Positions 12,385 through 24,357 of a DNA stretch of 64,000 nucleotides are shown in pieces (position 1 is the stretch's first letter; the number at the start of each line of letters is the position of its first letter). The notes beneath the pieces are model-generated. The model had not been told where the DNA came from. It did no database searches and was given only the letters and a program-made list of their open reading frames with translations. The DNA lies in assembly GCA_023653785.1 (NCBI GenBank), contig JAMKCH010001639.1:1-64000 (forward strand), in the 5' to 3' direction. Source of the DNA: Ophioderma brevispina (Eukaryota; Echinodermata; Ophiuroidea; Amphilepidida; Ophiodermatidae). The position numbers were made by a program, and so were the translations under genes.

Positions 12385-12785
12385 CACTGTAAAAGATCCA
12401 TCGAATTTTTACAATGAACCGTAAAATATTTAATGTTATTTACATGCAACTTTACAGTCGACCGTAATTTTACGTGAAATACCTGTAAATAACATAAAAA
12501 TAAGCATTTACGGTAAAGTACCGTAAAAATTCCGGTAAACCGTCAAATTACTGTTTGCCAGCATTCAGCAGAAAATGCATTTAGGGTAAAATGCTGGCCG
12601 ATGATTTGTGAGCATTTACCGATAAATTTGACGGTTTTATCCGTAATGTTTTCTTATTTATAAAAACGCTTTTTTTATGGTTTTGGGTTATGGTATTTGA
12701 CCGTAAAATTACGATCAACCGTAACATTGCATGTAAAATAAACCGTAAAATATTTTTTTCACCCTAAAAATCGGTTGCTGTGAAG
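12385..12785. mobile_element. Hairpin-rich MITE-like element with ACCGTAAAAT repeats
   Basis: About 400 bases packed with ACCGTAAAAT/ATTTTACGGT in both orientations. The left part (CCGTAAAATATTT, TTTACATGCAA, GACCGTAATTTTACG) is matched by its reverse complement near the right end (12.69-12.77 kb). No coding sequence is present. Such structure is typical of non-autonomous DNA elements, but the superfamily is unknown. Confidence 0.6.
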
Positions 12786-12789
12786 ATGC

Positions 12790-13840
12790 AAAATAGCTAG
12801 CTAGCAACATAGGGTCCATAACTCGCCTCTCAAGATTTTATAGCTTTTTATGCTTGAGTTTATGTAGAGTATTGTTATTATCGAACAACCATTTTAGAAG
12901 ATGTGCTATTAACATCTTTGGCCTAATAATAAATACGTCAATGTTTTAAAAATTTAGTGGTATTGACTAAAATTTCTGCAATTTAACCGCAAACGCAAGT
13001 CTATGGTAAACCTGAAAACTTTGCCATGTTTCTGTAAAACTTTAATAGAGGAAATACAAGAAAATCCGCTAACAGTCCAAGCTAATTTCACCAATACCCG
13101 ATTTTCAACAGACGGACACGAATTTTAAGCATCTAGTAACCGTAAAGTGCATCGAAATGCCCAAACACGAGATACTCAATAGTAGGTACAGCTGAAAGTG
13201 GGCCAATCGAGGTGAAATAATGAGTAAATTGCCTCGGATCTGCTTTATAAATGCATAATGCCAATTAAAAAAATACATCACTCTACAATTAACTTGCGAA
13301 TTTTGAGACATTTTAAAAGCAGTTACCAGATGAAGGAGAAAGCGGGACACTATACCCAGAATATTGAGTCGTAGTCGTATATAAACTATGACTTTTTCAT
13401 CTACACTGTCTAGCGAACGCCATTTTGTCACACTGACGAGTGAGAATACACTGGCAAAAAACAAGTGCTAATAATTAAAAATACATTGCATTTATTGAGA
13501 GCAGCACGTAATACAATAATGATGTTAACACTTATATGTTCAAACTATTTACCATGTTAAATTAATTGAACACGCAAGATGTTATGAGTGAGCAACAATT
13601 AATGACATTGAGGGCGTTCATCGTCTCATTTTTATTACACCTGTTATTCAAATCAACGGTGCTCTTTTAATTCCATATTGTTGCTTTAATATAGTAATGC
13701 ATATTTTAACATACAAATGTGTTAATCACTGGTTTATAAAATCGATATAATATTGATGTTAACTTTGCACACTGTAGACATTACAAAAGGACATATTTAA
13801 CATATTCACATATTAATCTCTCATTTTCAAAACTGTTTTT
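12790..13840. other. Non-coding stretch, nothing recognised
   Basis: AT-rich sequence with one 119-residue minus-strand frame (13105-13464) that has no domain, no start context of note and no homolog among the duplicated blocks; it is treated as chance. Confidence 0.5.
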
Positions 13841-13989
13841 CTATTTAATCAAGAAATGAGTCCTGAGCAAATACGGGAAGATTGCGCTCTCGACGCATCA
13901 AGAAGTCATTTATTACTGGATACCCAATAGCAGATAACACACACTCCGTCTCCAAATCACTTTGTATACATTATATAATATCTCATGGA

Positions 13990-14345
13990 GACAATAGATT
14001 TTCATTATTAGCCAACCTGCCGAACTTGCTATCACACCTGAGGCTTACTCTAAGGATAAAACTATATATTTTAGTCGAGTGCCACAACCCTACACTATCA
14101 CCCCTCAATGGCGACACTAGATAAATATAAGATTTCATTTTTCCGCAACATTATAAACTATAAATTATTTTAGTCGGGTGCCAAAACCCTAACTAACACA
14201 CCTAAGGCTAACACTAGGAAAATATATAGATTCATTTTTCACGCAACTTATAAACTATTTTTTTAGTCGGGTGCCAACCCTAACCTATCACACCTAAGGC
14301 AACCACTAGGATAAATATTATAGATTTTCATTTGCGATTATTGAA
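13990..14345. repeat. Tandem array, unit about 90 bases (first block)
   Basis: Successive units contain TTTTAGTCGRGTGCCAAAAC, CCTAACTATCACACCTAA, GGCTAACACTAGGATAAATA and TAGATTTCATTTTTCGCAAC. About three and a half units are visible; the same array recurs at 15815-16195. Confidence 0.8.
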
Positions 14346-14564
14346 CATTTTATAGACAGTGATAATGAAGCATCCACGTTTGCCGTATTAAAGTTTTGCG
14401 AGTGTGAAGCTGCACATAAACAAGCAATCCTTAAAACAGTCAAGTTGTCCCAGGGCAGGTACACCGCCCAAGTTCCAAGGTGCTACTTCAGTCGCGAAAA
14501 TTAGACTTTACTACATTGATAATTTAAGCGAGAAATTATCCAATTAAAGGGATACACAGATGTC

Positions 14565-14650
14565 CTTAAGTGGAGGTTTCTTGGAAGGGGGCTCGCCCCA
14601 AGCCAAATTCCAAGGCACGACTTGAGAAATCCACCATCCTATTAAAAATC
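14565..14650. repeat. GGGGGCTCGCCCC block, one of four copies
   Basis: CTTGGAAGGGGGCTCGCCCC followed by AAGCCAAATTCCAAGG and GAGAAATCCACCATCCTATT. Further copies are at about 16471-16570 and 16602-16690, and a diverged one at 15198-15280. The GGGGGCTCGCCCC core is self-complementary. Confidence 0.7.
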
Positions 14651-14689
14651 GTTAAGGTTTTATTTCAATGGTCAATACAAACGTCGGGT

Positions 14690-15175
14690 CACACGGAGGC
14701 TGAAACTCCGGAGTTTCAAACTCTGGAGTGTCGATCGGAGTTTTTTACCGTGTGGGACGCATTCGGAGGTTTTTAAACCCGGAGTTGTAATAAGGGTCTA
14801 GCGGGGTTTTATCTCCCCTAGAAACCCCTAGGGGGTGAAACTCAAACTCCAATAACACTCCGGAGTCTTTTGGAGTGTCATGCCGTGTGGACAGCGTCGG
14901 GGGGATAGTTAGCGGAGGTGACCTGCGCAGGGCATTTTTTGACATATTCTGTGTTTGAATATCACGCGCGAAAGTGCACGTCTTCCGGTATGGTGACTTT
15001 CCGTCTACATCCCGAATGCGAAGTTGGAGGAGAATTGGTCCAGGGGATGATTTCAGAATTTCGACCATCGTGTGGACGTTAATTTTGGAGTAAATTAAAA
15101 TACTTGGATTTAATTTTTCACCTCTGAGTTTTCAAAACCTTTGAGTTTTGTTACCGTGTGAACATGGCTATTGAG
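14690..15175. repeat. GGAGT-rich, GC-richer repeat
   Basis: The block holds many phrases such as AAACTCCGGAGTTT and CACTCCGGAGTCTTTTGGAG, and ACCGTGTGRAC at its ends and middle (near 14750 and 15152). Its base composition differs from the flanks. It is probably a non-autonomous element, class unknown; no coding sequence was seen. Confidence 0.45.
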
Positions 15176-15371
15176 TGTCTTTTTTAAGTGAATAATTTTC
15201 TGGATGGTGGCTCCCCCAAACCAATTTCCAAGGGCGTTACCTGAGAAATCAAACACTCTATTACAAAATTACATATGTTTTGCCATTAGTTTCTTTTGAA
15301 TTGGATTTGAGTGAAATAGACAAGCTAAACTACCGATGCCTCCCAATGAAGCCACGACCGTACGAATTAGG

Positions 15372-15660
15372 AGGGAGGGAGGGTTTTTAAAATAGAATGT
15401 AACAGACCGAATACAACAAGGCTTTCTGAATAGCGGCGATGAAGAGCATGACCAAACGTTCAAACAAAGGCGAGAGAGCAGCACACACACTCGACAGGTT
15501 GAAGGTCGACGTAAACAAAGGGCACGTGATCTAAATTGGATACCACGAACTGTTGTAGTAGACAAGGGGCGCGCATTAACGGTTGCCATGCAGCCAGGAG
15601 GACTCATCCTTGATAAGGGCCATTCATTTTTAATTTCGGTTGGGTGGGTCCTTCACAAAA
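15372..15660. repeat. Dispersed repeat B, copy 1
   Basis: It matches 21490-21785 in the same orientation: AAATAGAATGTAA, GCGGCGATGAAGA, GACCAAACGT, CAAACAAAGGCGAGAGA, GGTCG.CGTAAACAAAGGGCA and TTCGGTTGGGTG. The copies differ mostly by small indels. Confidence 0.75.
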
Positions 15661-15814
15661 TAAACGGAATTATCAAGAAATGATGTCCTGACAAATACGT
15701 GGAGATTTGCGCTCTTCGACGCATCAAGAATCATATTTATTACTGGATGCCACACAGATAACACACACTGCTCCTCTCCAATCAACTTTAGTATACATTA
15801 TATACATCTCATGG

Positions 15815-16195
15815 AGACAATAGATTTCATTCATTCATTTAGCCACTGCCGAACTTGGCTATCACACCTAGAGGCTTACGCTAGGATAAAACTATATATT
15901 TTAGAGTCGAGTGCCAAAACCCTAACTGTCACAGAATCACCCTAATGGCCGACCTAGGATAAATATATAGATTTCATTTTCGAAGACTTATAAAACTTAT
16001 ATTTTAGTCGAGTGCCAAAAACCCTAACTATCACCCTGATGGCTAACACTATGCTAAATCTTAGATTTCATTTTTCGCAACTTATAATATATATTTTTTA
16101 GTCGGGTGCCAAAACCCTAACTATCACACCTAATGGCTCACACTAGGATAAATATATATAGATTTTCATTTTTGCGACTTATTGAACCTTTTTAG
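15815..16195. repeat. Tandem array, unit about 90 bases (second block)
   Basis: About four units of the same sequence as at 13990-14345, with the same order of phrases and many small indels. It lies at the equivalent place in the second copy of the 1.8 kb duplication. Confidence 0.8.
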
Positions 16196-16839
16196 ACTTA
16201 GATATATGAAAGTATAAAGTTGCGTATTAAAGTTTTGCGAGTGTGAAGCTGCACATAACCAAGCATCTTAACAAAGTCATTTTCTCAACCCAGGTTTTCT
16301 CCCAAGGGGAAGGGAAAAACTACTTTGTTATGCCTTGCGACCATGTGTACCCCTCCCACGTTCCGAAGGTTCTCCTTCTCTTCAGGCGGCACAATAGACT
16401 TATACCTACATTTGCTACATTTAAGCTAGAAATTACCAATTAACAGGGATACACAATGTCCTTAATTGGTATGGTTTTCTTGGAAGGGGGCTCGCCCCAA
16501 GCCAAATTCCAAGGGCACTACCTTGAGAAATCCACCATCCTATTAACAAAATACGTAGGTTTTAATTCATGGCCTACAAATATGTTTTTTTAAGTGAATA
16601 TTTTTCTTGGAAGGGGGCTCGCCCCAAGCCACACATTCCAGGGCTTTCTTGAGACATCAACACACTCTTATTCCAAAATTACATATTTTTGCCATTCGTT
16701 TTCTTTGAATGTGATTTTTGAGTGAAAATAGACAAGCTAAACTACCAGATGCCAGTCCACACAAGTTACTTATTATATGTAACTTGCCACATTCCCCCCC
16801 CCCAAATTTTCACCAAAATAGGAGTGGATTACTTAGAGA

Positions 16840-17165
16840 GCACTGTGGGTTGCAAGGGGCATGGGTGCAGGCTGACCAGCCGCTCGCCTTACTAGCACAA
16901 AGTTGGGTTCGAGCCCCGCTGATGCGAATGTGTTGTGCACTTCCGAGCAAGGACCTTTCCTCACTGCCTATCTCTCCACCCAGGAGTACAAATGGGTACC
17001 GGCTACGTGCTAATGAATGCAAAAAAAAGACGCGGCCGTGCGGGAGGAGTGGCGAACCCCCACAGCAACAATCAATTAGTGAGTCCGGCCCAAACGCCAA
17101 TAACAGGAGAATGAGCACTCCGCCTGCGGGTGCACCGTTTGCATTTTCTTTCTTTTTTTTTTAAT
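16840..17165 (+). mobile_element. tRNA-derived SINE
   Basis: The head looks like a tRNA gene: CGCTCGCCTTACTAGC, then the B box GGTTCGAGCCC at 16906-16916 followed by CGCT, with an A-box-like stretch (GGGTGCAGGCTGACCAGCC) about 40 bases upstream. Downstream come ATCTCTCCACCCAGGAGTAC and AAATGGGTACCGGC, a phrase shared by many deuterostome SINEs as far as I recall. The body ends in a pyrimidine-rich TTTCTTTCTTTTTTTTTT tail. RNA polymerase III transcription is expected from the boxes. The tRNA-like head does not fold well enough to be called a functional tRNA. Confidence 0.7.
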
Positions 17166-17819
17166 TATTTAGATGGAAGAGGAGGATAAACTGGCGCCAG
17201 GTTTTCACATTGAAGAAACACAGGGCACACCTTAGATTATGTCGAAAGACTGAGTTCCCCGTCTCGGAGAGATGCAACCGGTCACGCCTAAACAATAAGT
17301 TAGTAACTGCTATATGTAATACATGCCATTTTGATGACGTGGGCCACATATGGAGTTAACACTATGGGCAGACTTTAATCAAGAACGCTCACCAGCACCC
17401 TGCTCTTCTCTCCTCCCCATATAAAAAAGTCTAGGCAAAATGTCTGACCAAAACAAACGAGTGTTAGGACTGCGGACAGCTTTTAGGTTCTCTTCCACCC
17501 GCAATCAGGCGTCCAAAGAAGTGGCAAGCGACACACAATATGTGTCATTATTGTAATATTGAGTAATAGTTTACTCGTATGGTTTACAGGGCCAGTAATA
17601 TCGATAAGCCCTATAGGGTTGTCCATTCTACTGGTCCTAGCCTATCTACCCTCAATGCTCATTTTAGCATAGTTGGCATTTATACTTTATTGTCTTCATG
17701 AAATTAACCTACTCCTGTATTATTCCATTTCTGTCCAAGTACGATTGTTTTTATGCTGAATACATACATTGAACATTGACATATGCTAAGATACTAACCT
17801 TGTTTTTAGACCCAAATTG

Positions 17820-18185
17820 TGATTTGCAAGTTTTATTCGTGGTACCAAGGTCACTACCGCCATCTTAGGTAAAGTTATTTCGGGTACCAAGGGGACATCT
17901 ACTCCCATATTAGGTAAAGTTAATGTGATTGCCATAGCTAGTAACTCCAGCAGTGGTCTAAATGATTAATATAAGCGAGACGACCTTAATCTTCTGATCA
18001 AGAGTCCCATGCAATTGATTAAAAACGTAGTGTCATGTGTGAAGACTCTACGGCCATAGTAGGTAAAGTTAAGCTGTTGCCAAGCTAATATCTCAAGAGC
18101 AGTGTATAACTGAGTGAAATAAGTGAGACTACTTAGCTCAGATCCTCGTAGTGTTCATATGCAAAGATTCTACGGCGCTAACGCC
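17820..18185. repeat. Diverged tandem repeat containing TAGGTAAAGTTA
   Basis: Phrases TAGGTAAAGTTA, GCCAAGCTAATATCTC/GCCATAGCTAGTAACTC, GCAGTG.TATAA and AAGACTCTACGG recur every 140-180 bases, at about 17865, 17910, 18055 and 18165. The copies are clearly related but poorly conserved. Confidence 0.5.
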
Positions 18186-18189
18186 GGAG

Positions 18190-20280
18190 GGAAGTCTCGG
18201 GGTGGAACTGTTGTCAGAGTGGTCAGCATCGTGACAAGACTTAACCCCTTACATACTGACACAGGATCCTAGCCTCATTTACTTGATACTGTGAGTCAAA
18301 GAGTCCTATAACCTACTCCCCTACGCTTACCAACCCTGTCCCCTCTGGTTCATCTGCCGTCGAATTCTAAAACAACCAGTTAACCGTACTAGTCCTCCCT
18401 AGATGCGGAGCTGACAGCTAATCAATAACGCAATAAACACTCTGTAGTTTGGGCAATACTTTACAGATGCGCCGCTGAGGGTTTTGAAACTAGCGTAAAT
18501 GGAGTGTAGGTCCGGTTCCAGGATTCTCACTCCCCTCGAACTAATTTGGCGATTTGCTTCAAGTATTCAAATTTAGCAGGGGAGCCAGCCACAAAGCGTT
18601 CCCACCTCAAATGACCCGCTCAAAAATTCCCCTGTAAAAAAAAATAAAAAAAATAACCGCAGAGAGCAGCAGATCCCTGTCTTGACTTGCAATCAGACTG
18701 CCAGTAAATTATAAAGAAAAAAAACATTTTCTACCACATTAGGACAATAAGCACGTATGAACGAGCGGCATCGATATAAATATATGCAATTTAGCTATAG
18801 ATTATATATATATATCTATATTATATATATAGATAAATATACACCTCAATTATTATTTTAATCATAACATAAAAATGTTTTTGAACATGCGCCATCTTAA
18901 ACCAAAATGGGGTTTTGTTAATAACACGCAACCATAGCTGTAACACACATATCAAGCACCACAATCAAGCTTGAGTAGAGTAGGTTCATAGTTTGAAATG
19001 AAAAAGATAAAACGTGGAGAGAGAGAGAGAGAGCACTCCTATCATTTCAATCAATCACGCATTTTAGGACAAAAACCAAAACCTCCAACAACGCGTACCC
19101 CCAGCTACATCTTTCAGCTTCCAAATAATAAGAACCCATCGGACTCTTAAATAACAACACGTAAATTTTACTCCACCAAAGGGCCCACTAGTATCAAGTT
19201 GCGAATGAAATCTCTGCACACATTTGAAATGACCGTAAGGTCGCCAAGAAAGGAACTTTCCAGAATTTTGGGTGAAAAATTCATTACCAAAATTAAATCC
19301 ATAGTGATCCAAAATCGATTCGCTAACCACTAAGTGTACTTGATATTAGGCTAGAGAACGATCATTACAACTTCGTTAAGCCAGGCTAAGACACCCAAAT
19401 AATTCAAACCGTATACTGAAATTCAATCAATAACAAGTATTACCAACAGCAATGAACCCAGCAGTAGCTTAACCACCAATAAGTTAACTCCACGTACACG
19501 GCCCAGATTAAGCCACTAAAACCAGATTGGCGCCGTAAGTTAAACGAACACTTGACCTTTATTATTTTCGAAATTGCGCATCTGTAAAACACTCATCCTT
19601 TGTGAGCGTGACAAATATAACATATACATTAAGGATAACAACGCATACAGTAGGCCTAACAGGACATTAAACGCACCGACCACCAATCCAGTTTGTTTCC
19701 AAGAAAAATACCAAAAAATCAACATTGCCATAACCACAACAAATTACCCAAAAACAAAATGATAAGGAATCTGGCAGACGATGACGATCGAGAGATTCCA
19801 TCCAACGCACGAATTGCAACTCTCCTCGAGGCCTCGATACCCCGATATTAAAGATTACAAAGTCCGCACAAATAAACTTAAATTAACATCGCCATATGAA
19901 ACCTTTTTTGCAGACGTATGATATAAAATTAGGAACTATTTGGATAGGCGAAGAGATAACGCGCAATGAAAATATCTCTCTTTCCGTAAATTCCACTACG
20001 ACTCGCCATAACAAGACCCATATCTATATGTAAGGGAAGTATCAACACATTTAATTGCCCAAGCAACAGGACACATTACTACTACAAACATTGAAATAAA
20101 TTTGGCAAAACTGAGCTCCCCACCCCTTATAATAAGGGGGGTCGAGGCGACACACGTAAAGCTGTTTATGCAAGACAATTACAAGACTATTACAATTACG
20201 ACTTATAAGTAATTTGGGGGACGTTACAACAAAACAACCAAACTGGCCCAAACTCGTACTGAAACACTCTACTCTTCGTC
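18190..20280. other. Non-coding stretch with AT and GA simple repeats
   Basis: It holds an A-rich run near 18637, an AT-rich self-complementary stretch at 18795-18840 (TATATAT and ATAGAT phrases) and (GA)n at 19017-19033. The remaining frames are short and show no domain. Nothing else was recognised. Confidence 0.5.
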
Positions 20281-20294
20281 AGAGATCCTGATCA

Positions 20295-20870
20295 ATTTCT
20301 GGCTACGCGCGTAAACCCGAAGTTGGGTGACAACGCTTGGCACCGGGAATGCAATACGTAAAACAACAGGCGCGTGCGTACCATTGCGATTCAGGAATAT
20401 ACGGCGATATATAAATTCACACCAACTCACCATCTAATACACTTTGCACACACCCACAACCCGACCGTCCCGCTGAGTATGAAGTACTGTGACGAATACA
20501 AACTACACGTCACAAATGCACCATAAAAGAACCAACGCTCACAACTGATACCGCTCGAAACAACTATTCCCTCGACAGTGATTCTGAAACATTCCCGGCT
20601 ACGCGCGTAAACCCGGTCGTGTGAGATACGAATCTTGACAACCGGTAATCCCCTACGCAACCAACAGCCGCGTACGTGCCATTGTTTCAGAAAATTATGA
20701 CGGCGATTGTATTTCACACACTCAACCCAAATGAATGTCTTGCCACAAACACACACAGCAAGAACCCCCGCTGAGTATGAATACTGTAACGAACACAATT
20801 CTACCAACACCCTATGCTCCACAAAAGAATCGCACACTACTTGTACTACTATGCACACTCAAGAACATTA
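20295..20870. repeat. Tandem duplication, unit about 295 bases
   Basis: GGCTACGCGCGTAAACCCG at about 20301 recurs at about 20597. It is followed in both by CAACAG.CGCGT.CGT.CCATTG, a GACGGCGAT/TACGGCGAT block, CCCGCTGAGTATGAA and CTGTRACGAA. Divergence is high and partly by indels. The open frames across it are by-products of the repeat. Confidence 0.7.
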
Positions 20871-21489
20871 TAATGTATATGGCTTACCCGATCAAACGAA
20901 GTACAAACCTTAATATAACCATACACCGGGTCACCTCTTACACTGTGGCAGAGCCCATTAGAATCGCTCGTCTCACCAATAAAAAAAAAAAAAACCAACG
21001 ACACTCAAAAGTGACAGGCATTGAGTTCTGTATCAGCAATTCCAGTCGACGACTCCTTCGATCTATCCTCAAATGCAGAGCATAATCCTGCTATTGAATT
21101 TAACTATTTTGTCGGTTTTTTTGCACACACAGTTTGGTAGGTTAGCCAAGATCAGATCCAGAAAAGCGTAAAAAATCCTGAAGTATTAAGGAATCGTTTA
21201 TAACCCAACAAGAATGCGAAGTTTACCGGTTGTCAGAACAACCATACGACCATTCTAACAATCGTTATTAGCACAGAAAACGACCATACAGCAGATTCAT
21301 CACGCTTTATAATGCGAATAAACGAACCGATGTTGACTCCATTCACATTGATCCTCAAGCTGGCAAATATCCACTGCGTATTTGTTTCATGGCTACATCC
21401 TCGGTCCGGTTTACTTGGAAACGTGTAAATGTCCATAATATCCAAATACCCTTTTCGACTAGAATTGCAAGTCTGATCAGATGCGAAGT

Positions 21490-21785
21490 GAATAAACATT
21501 TTTAAAATAGAATGTAAACATGACCGAATACAACAATGCGACTTTCTGATGCGGCGATGAAGAAGCGAATGACCAAACGTGCAAACAAAGGCGAGAGACA
21601 GCACACACATCGGTACAGGTGTAAAGGTCGAGCGTAAACAAAGGGCACAAGCTATCATTGGATACACGAACTGTGTGTAGACAAAGCTCTAATTACGGTT
21701 TGCCAGGCAGCCGGGGTAATCCTCCTTGATAATGGGCCGTTATTTTTAGATTCGGTTGGGTGATCCTCACAAAAATAAACGGAAT
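21490..21785. repeat. Dispersed repeat B, copy 2
   Basis: This is the second copy of the sequence at 15372-15660. The short minus-strand frame over it (21233-21667) has no recognisable domain and is interrupted in the other copy, so it is not called as a gene. Confidence 0.75.
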
Positions 21786-22199
21786 TTAAAACTTCCTCTG
21801 CCCATACAGTTAACAACATGGCTCTTTATAAATACAAATTTCAATATCAAATTTTAAAAAGAAGAGTTTAATTTTAAAACAAATTGAAAAGACAATATAA
21901 ACTACATTTCAAAAGAAAGTAATAAAAAGTACTACTAACTAAAAATAAATAAAAAGAAGTAAATCAAATAAGACAAAAATAAATTAATAAAATAATTATA
22001 CACCCACTGACTATAAAGTGTGCAACCAGCTCGAACCCTTTACACAATCACCAGAATCTGATTTTACAACAATACCATACACATATACTATTACATACCT
22101 GGTCTCTGAAGATCTGCAACCGCTAAGCCCCATCGGACTTGCACGTATCGGCGTGTTTTTAAGTAACTAAGTACCTTTCAATAAGTATGAGTAGCACAT

Positions 22200-22480
22200 A
22201 TCTTATGCTTTGGGACCCTACATAACAGTAACACAGGTCCTATACTACACATCACAGTTTAGGAACCTAGGACACTGCATCACAGTGCCACAGGATCCTA
22301 GGACTTTGCGTCATAGCACAGGGTCCTAGGACGCTTCCTGAGAGGACCATGAATTTTGCGATAGTTGTAACGAATTTGAGAGTCCCCCGAAATACAGAGT
22401 CCGGGTCGCACTAAGTAAAATTTATTTTTTAGTTGTCAGAAGCTCCGTGTCCTAGGACACACAGTTTCTGAATCCTGATT
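22200..22480. repeat. GTCCTAGGAC-rich stretch
   Basis: At least six variants of the palindrome GTCCTAGGAC occur, separated by about 30-40 bases in the left half. It resembles the repeat at 6650-7190 in motif but not in full sequence. Confidence 0.55.
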
Positions 22481-22491
22481 AAAGATTAAAG

Positions 22492-23103
22492 TTTTGAGTG
22501 ATTAAGTATGTTGACAGACTGACAGGAACCCCTGAAACGTGATTCTTAAGTGCAGCAAATGGTGCCTTAAGGAGAGGGGGCCAAGACAAAGTTTGTACAG
22601 GGGTCAACATTTTAAATTGATCCAATCATGTTGAAAAGTATACCATGTTATTTGTCTAACCACAAGGATTCGGGAAAGGTATAGTTTGTACCATCTACAA
22701 CGTAAAGTTTAAGAGTTATAGGCTAAAAACAGCAAAAGCAATAAAAAGGGTCAATTTCAGTTGTACAGGGGTCAAATTTTTAAGTTGCTCCGATTTGGAT
22801 AAAAAATGGTGCAAATTATTGATGGATTTCATAGGATTAAAATAAGGAATAGTTTTGATTGTCTAAAATGATGTTTTTAGCCTATAACTCTTAAACTTTA
22901 GGTTGTCGATAGTCCTGAATCCTTGTGGTTAGACAAATAACATGGTATACTTTTCAACATGATTGGATCAATTAAAAAAATTGACCCCTGTACAGACTTT
23001 GTCTTGACCCCTTCTCCTTAAGGCACCATTTTTGGCACTTAAGTATTATGTTTCAGGGGTCCCTGTCAGTCTGTCTACATATTTAATCACTCAAACCTTT
23101 TGT
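22492..23103. repeat. Long inverted repeat, arms about 235 bases
   Basis: The left arm 22492-22733 is complementary to the right arm 22872-23103. Shared phrases include GATCCAATCATGTTGAAAAG, TATACCATGTTATTTGTCTA, ACCACAAGGATTC, AAGTTTAAGAGTTATAGGC and CTTAAGGAGA. The 138-base loop is AT-rich and non-coding. Related but less symmetrical copies sit at 34955-35455 and 59440-59995, upstream of two receptor copies. A T22 run follows at 23131. Confidence 0.85.
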
Positions 23104-23159
23104 ACTTGAGATGTGTTACAAATGGCTGCTTTTTTTTTTTTTTTTTTTTTTTTAGGTAA

Positions 23160-24350
23160 GTCGAGAGGACGAGGTTGTGGATCACGAAATGCCCCTTTAA
23201 GTTAAGGGTCCACCTTGCAGGGTACGTCAGGACACTTATAATTGTTACAATGGTGCCAACATATAATTTTTATATTTTTCAAATGAACCAATCACTGATA
23301 ACACCTATTAAGGTCAATGTCTGGGGGTTAAGTAAGGTGGCCATTGGCATGTTTATTTTCAAGATTTTGCAATTAGAATTTTCAAACTAAAAACAACAAA
23401 ATGAAACATGTATTTTTTTAAGGATTTGAGGGGTTGAGCTTTATAGTGTGGGTTGGTGTGTATTCCCGAAGGATTTTCATGCTAAAATTGATTTTGTTGC
23501 TGTTTGGGTACCTAAACTGTCAGAAAATGATGGGGTGCAAATTTTCCTACTGATGCCCCCTTCTTCAAGGGGGAAAATGTTAGTACAGGGAAAAAATTAA
23601 AATCGAGTCAAATTGTGTTTTAATGTACACTAACGCGTTCGTCTCGTCATAAGGATTAGAAAAAAGTATATATTTGCCTAGGTTCCAACCTTAGTTAAAG
23701 CGGTATAGCCCCATAAAACCGGTTGAAATATCGGCGCAAAACTTTACAGATGGGGTTTGGGGGTGAAGGTTATTCTATCAAGATGAAAACTTTATATACT
23801 TAAATTTGGTCTTCCCCTTTGAATATGTTTTATAATAACCAAAATATAGCCAAAATGGCACAAATGTTTTATGCAAATTAGCATGTCTTGCAATACTTCC
23901 TTTTTTCTACCTTTTTGATATGTTGTTTGGGAGGGTTTGTACAGTAAGTTACGGCAAGAAACCTTCTGTAGCAGTTTTGTCTAGGTCAAACCGTAGAATG
24001 AGTGGACTATAGTCAAACATAAACAGGAAGCGTGTTTCACTGTCAACTCAGAATTGGCAATCACAACGTAAGGCTGCTATACGATGCCAATGGCGAAGAA
24101 TTGTGTTGCACCTAAATTATTATTTCCGTGGGCAAATCCGCACCAAATTACTCCGGGAAAAAATATGTTATTCTTACACATTTAAAGAATTGTACATAAC
24201 TTGATATGATTGCAAAAATGATATACTTCGTACTGAAAATGACTGTTAAAAACTTCAAAAATCCATAGCTCTGGATGAACTCGGTGGATCTGAAAATATC
24301 AAACATGACTGAGAAGCTCCTCATCAGAACTTCCAGGCAATCTAGTCGGC
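23160..24350. other. Non-coding stretch, nothing recognised
   Basis: AT-rich sequence without domains or strong repeats; one 71-residue frame at 23175-23390 has no supporting feature. Confidence 0.5.
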
Positions 24351-24357
24351 GAAGCGA

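Larger units (their letters stand above)
13845..16710. repeat. Tandem duplication, unit about 1.8 kb, strongly indel-diverged
   Basis: Sequence from 13845 (AAGAAATGAGTCCTGA) recurs at about 15670 (AAGAAATGATGTCCTGA) in the same order. It covers the GACGCATCAAGAA block, the ATCTCATGGAGACAATAGAT block, the array of 85-95 base units and the GGAAGGGGGCTCGCCCCAAG block. The two copies differ mainly by one- and two-base insertions or deletions, not by substitutions. Confidence 0.75.

Noticed and set aside
16875..16950. Functional tRNA gene
   Set aside because: The B box is good, but the acceptor and anticodon stems do not pair; it fits a SINE head.
20427..20858. 143-residue Cys-rich frame
   Set aside because: It overlaps a tandem duplication, has no recognisable domain, and the repeat units do not preserve it.
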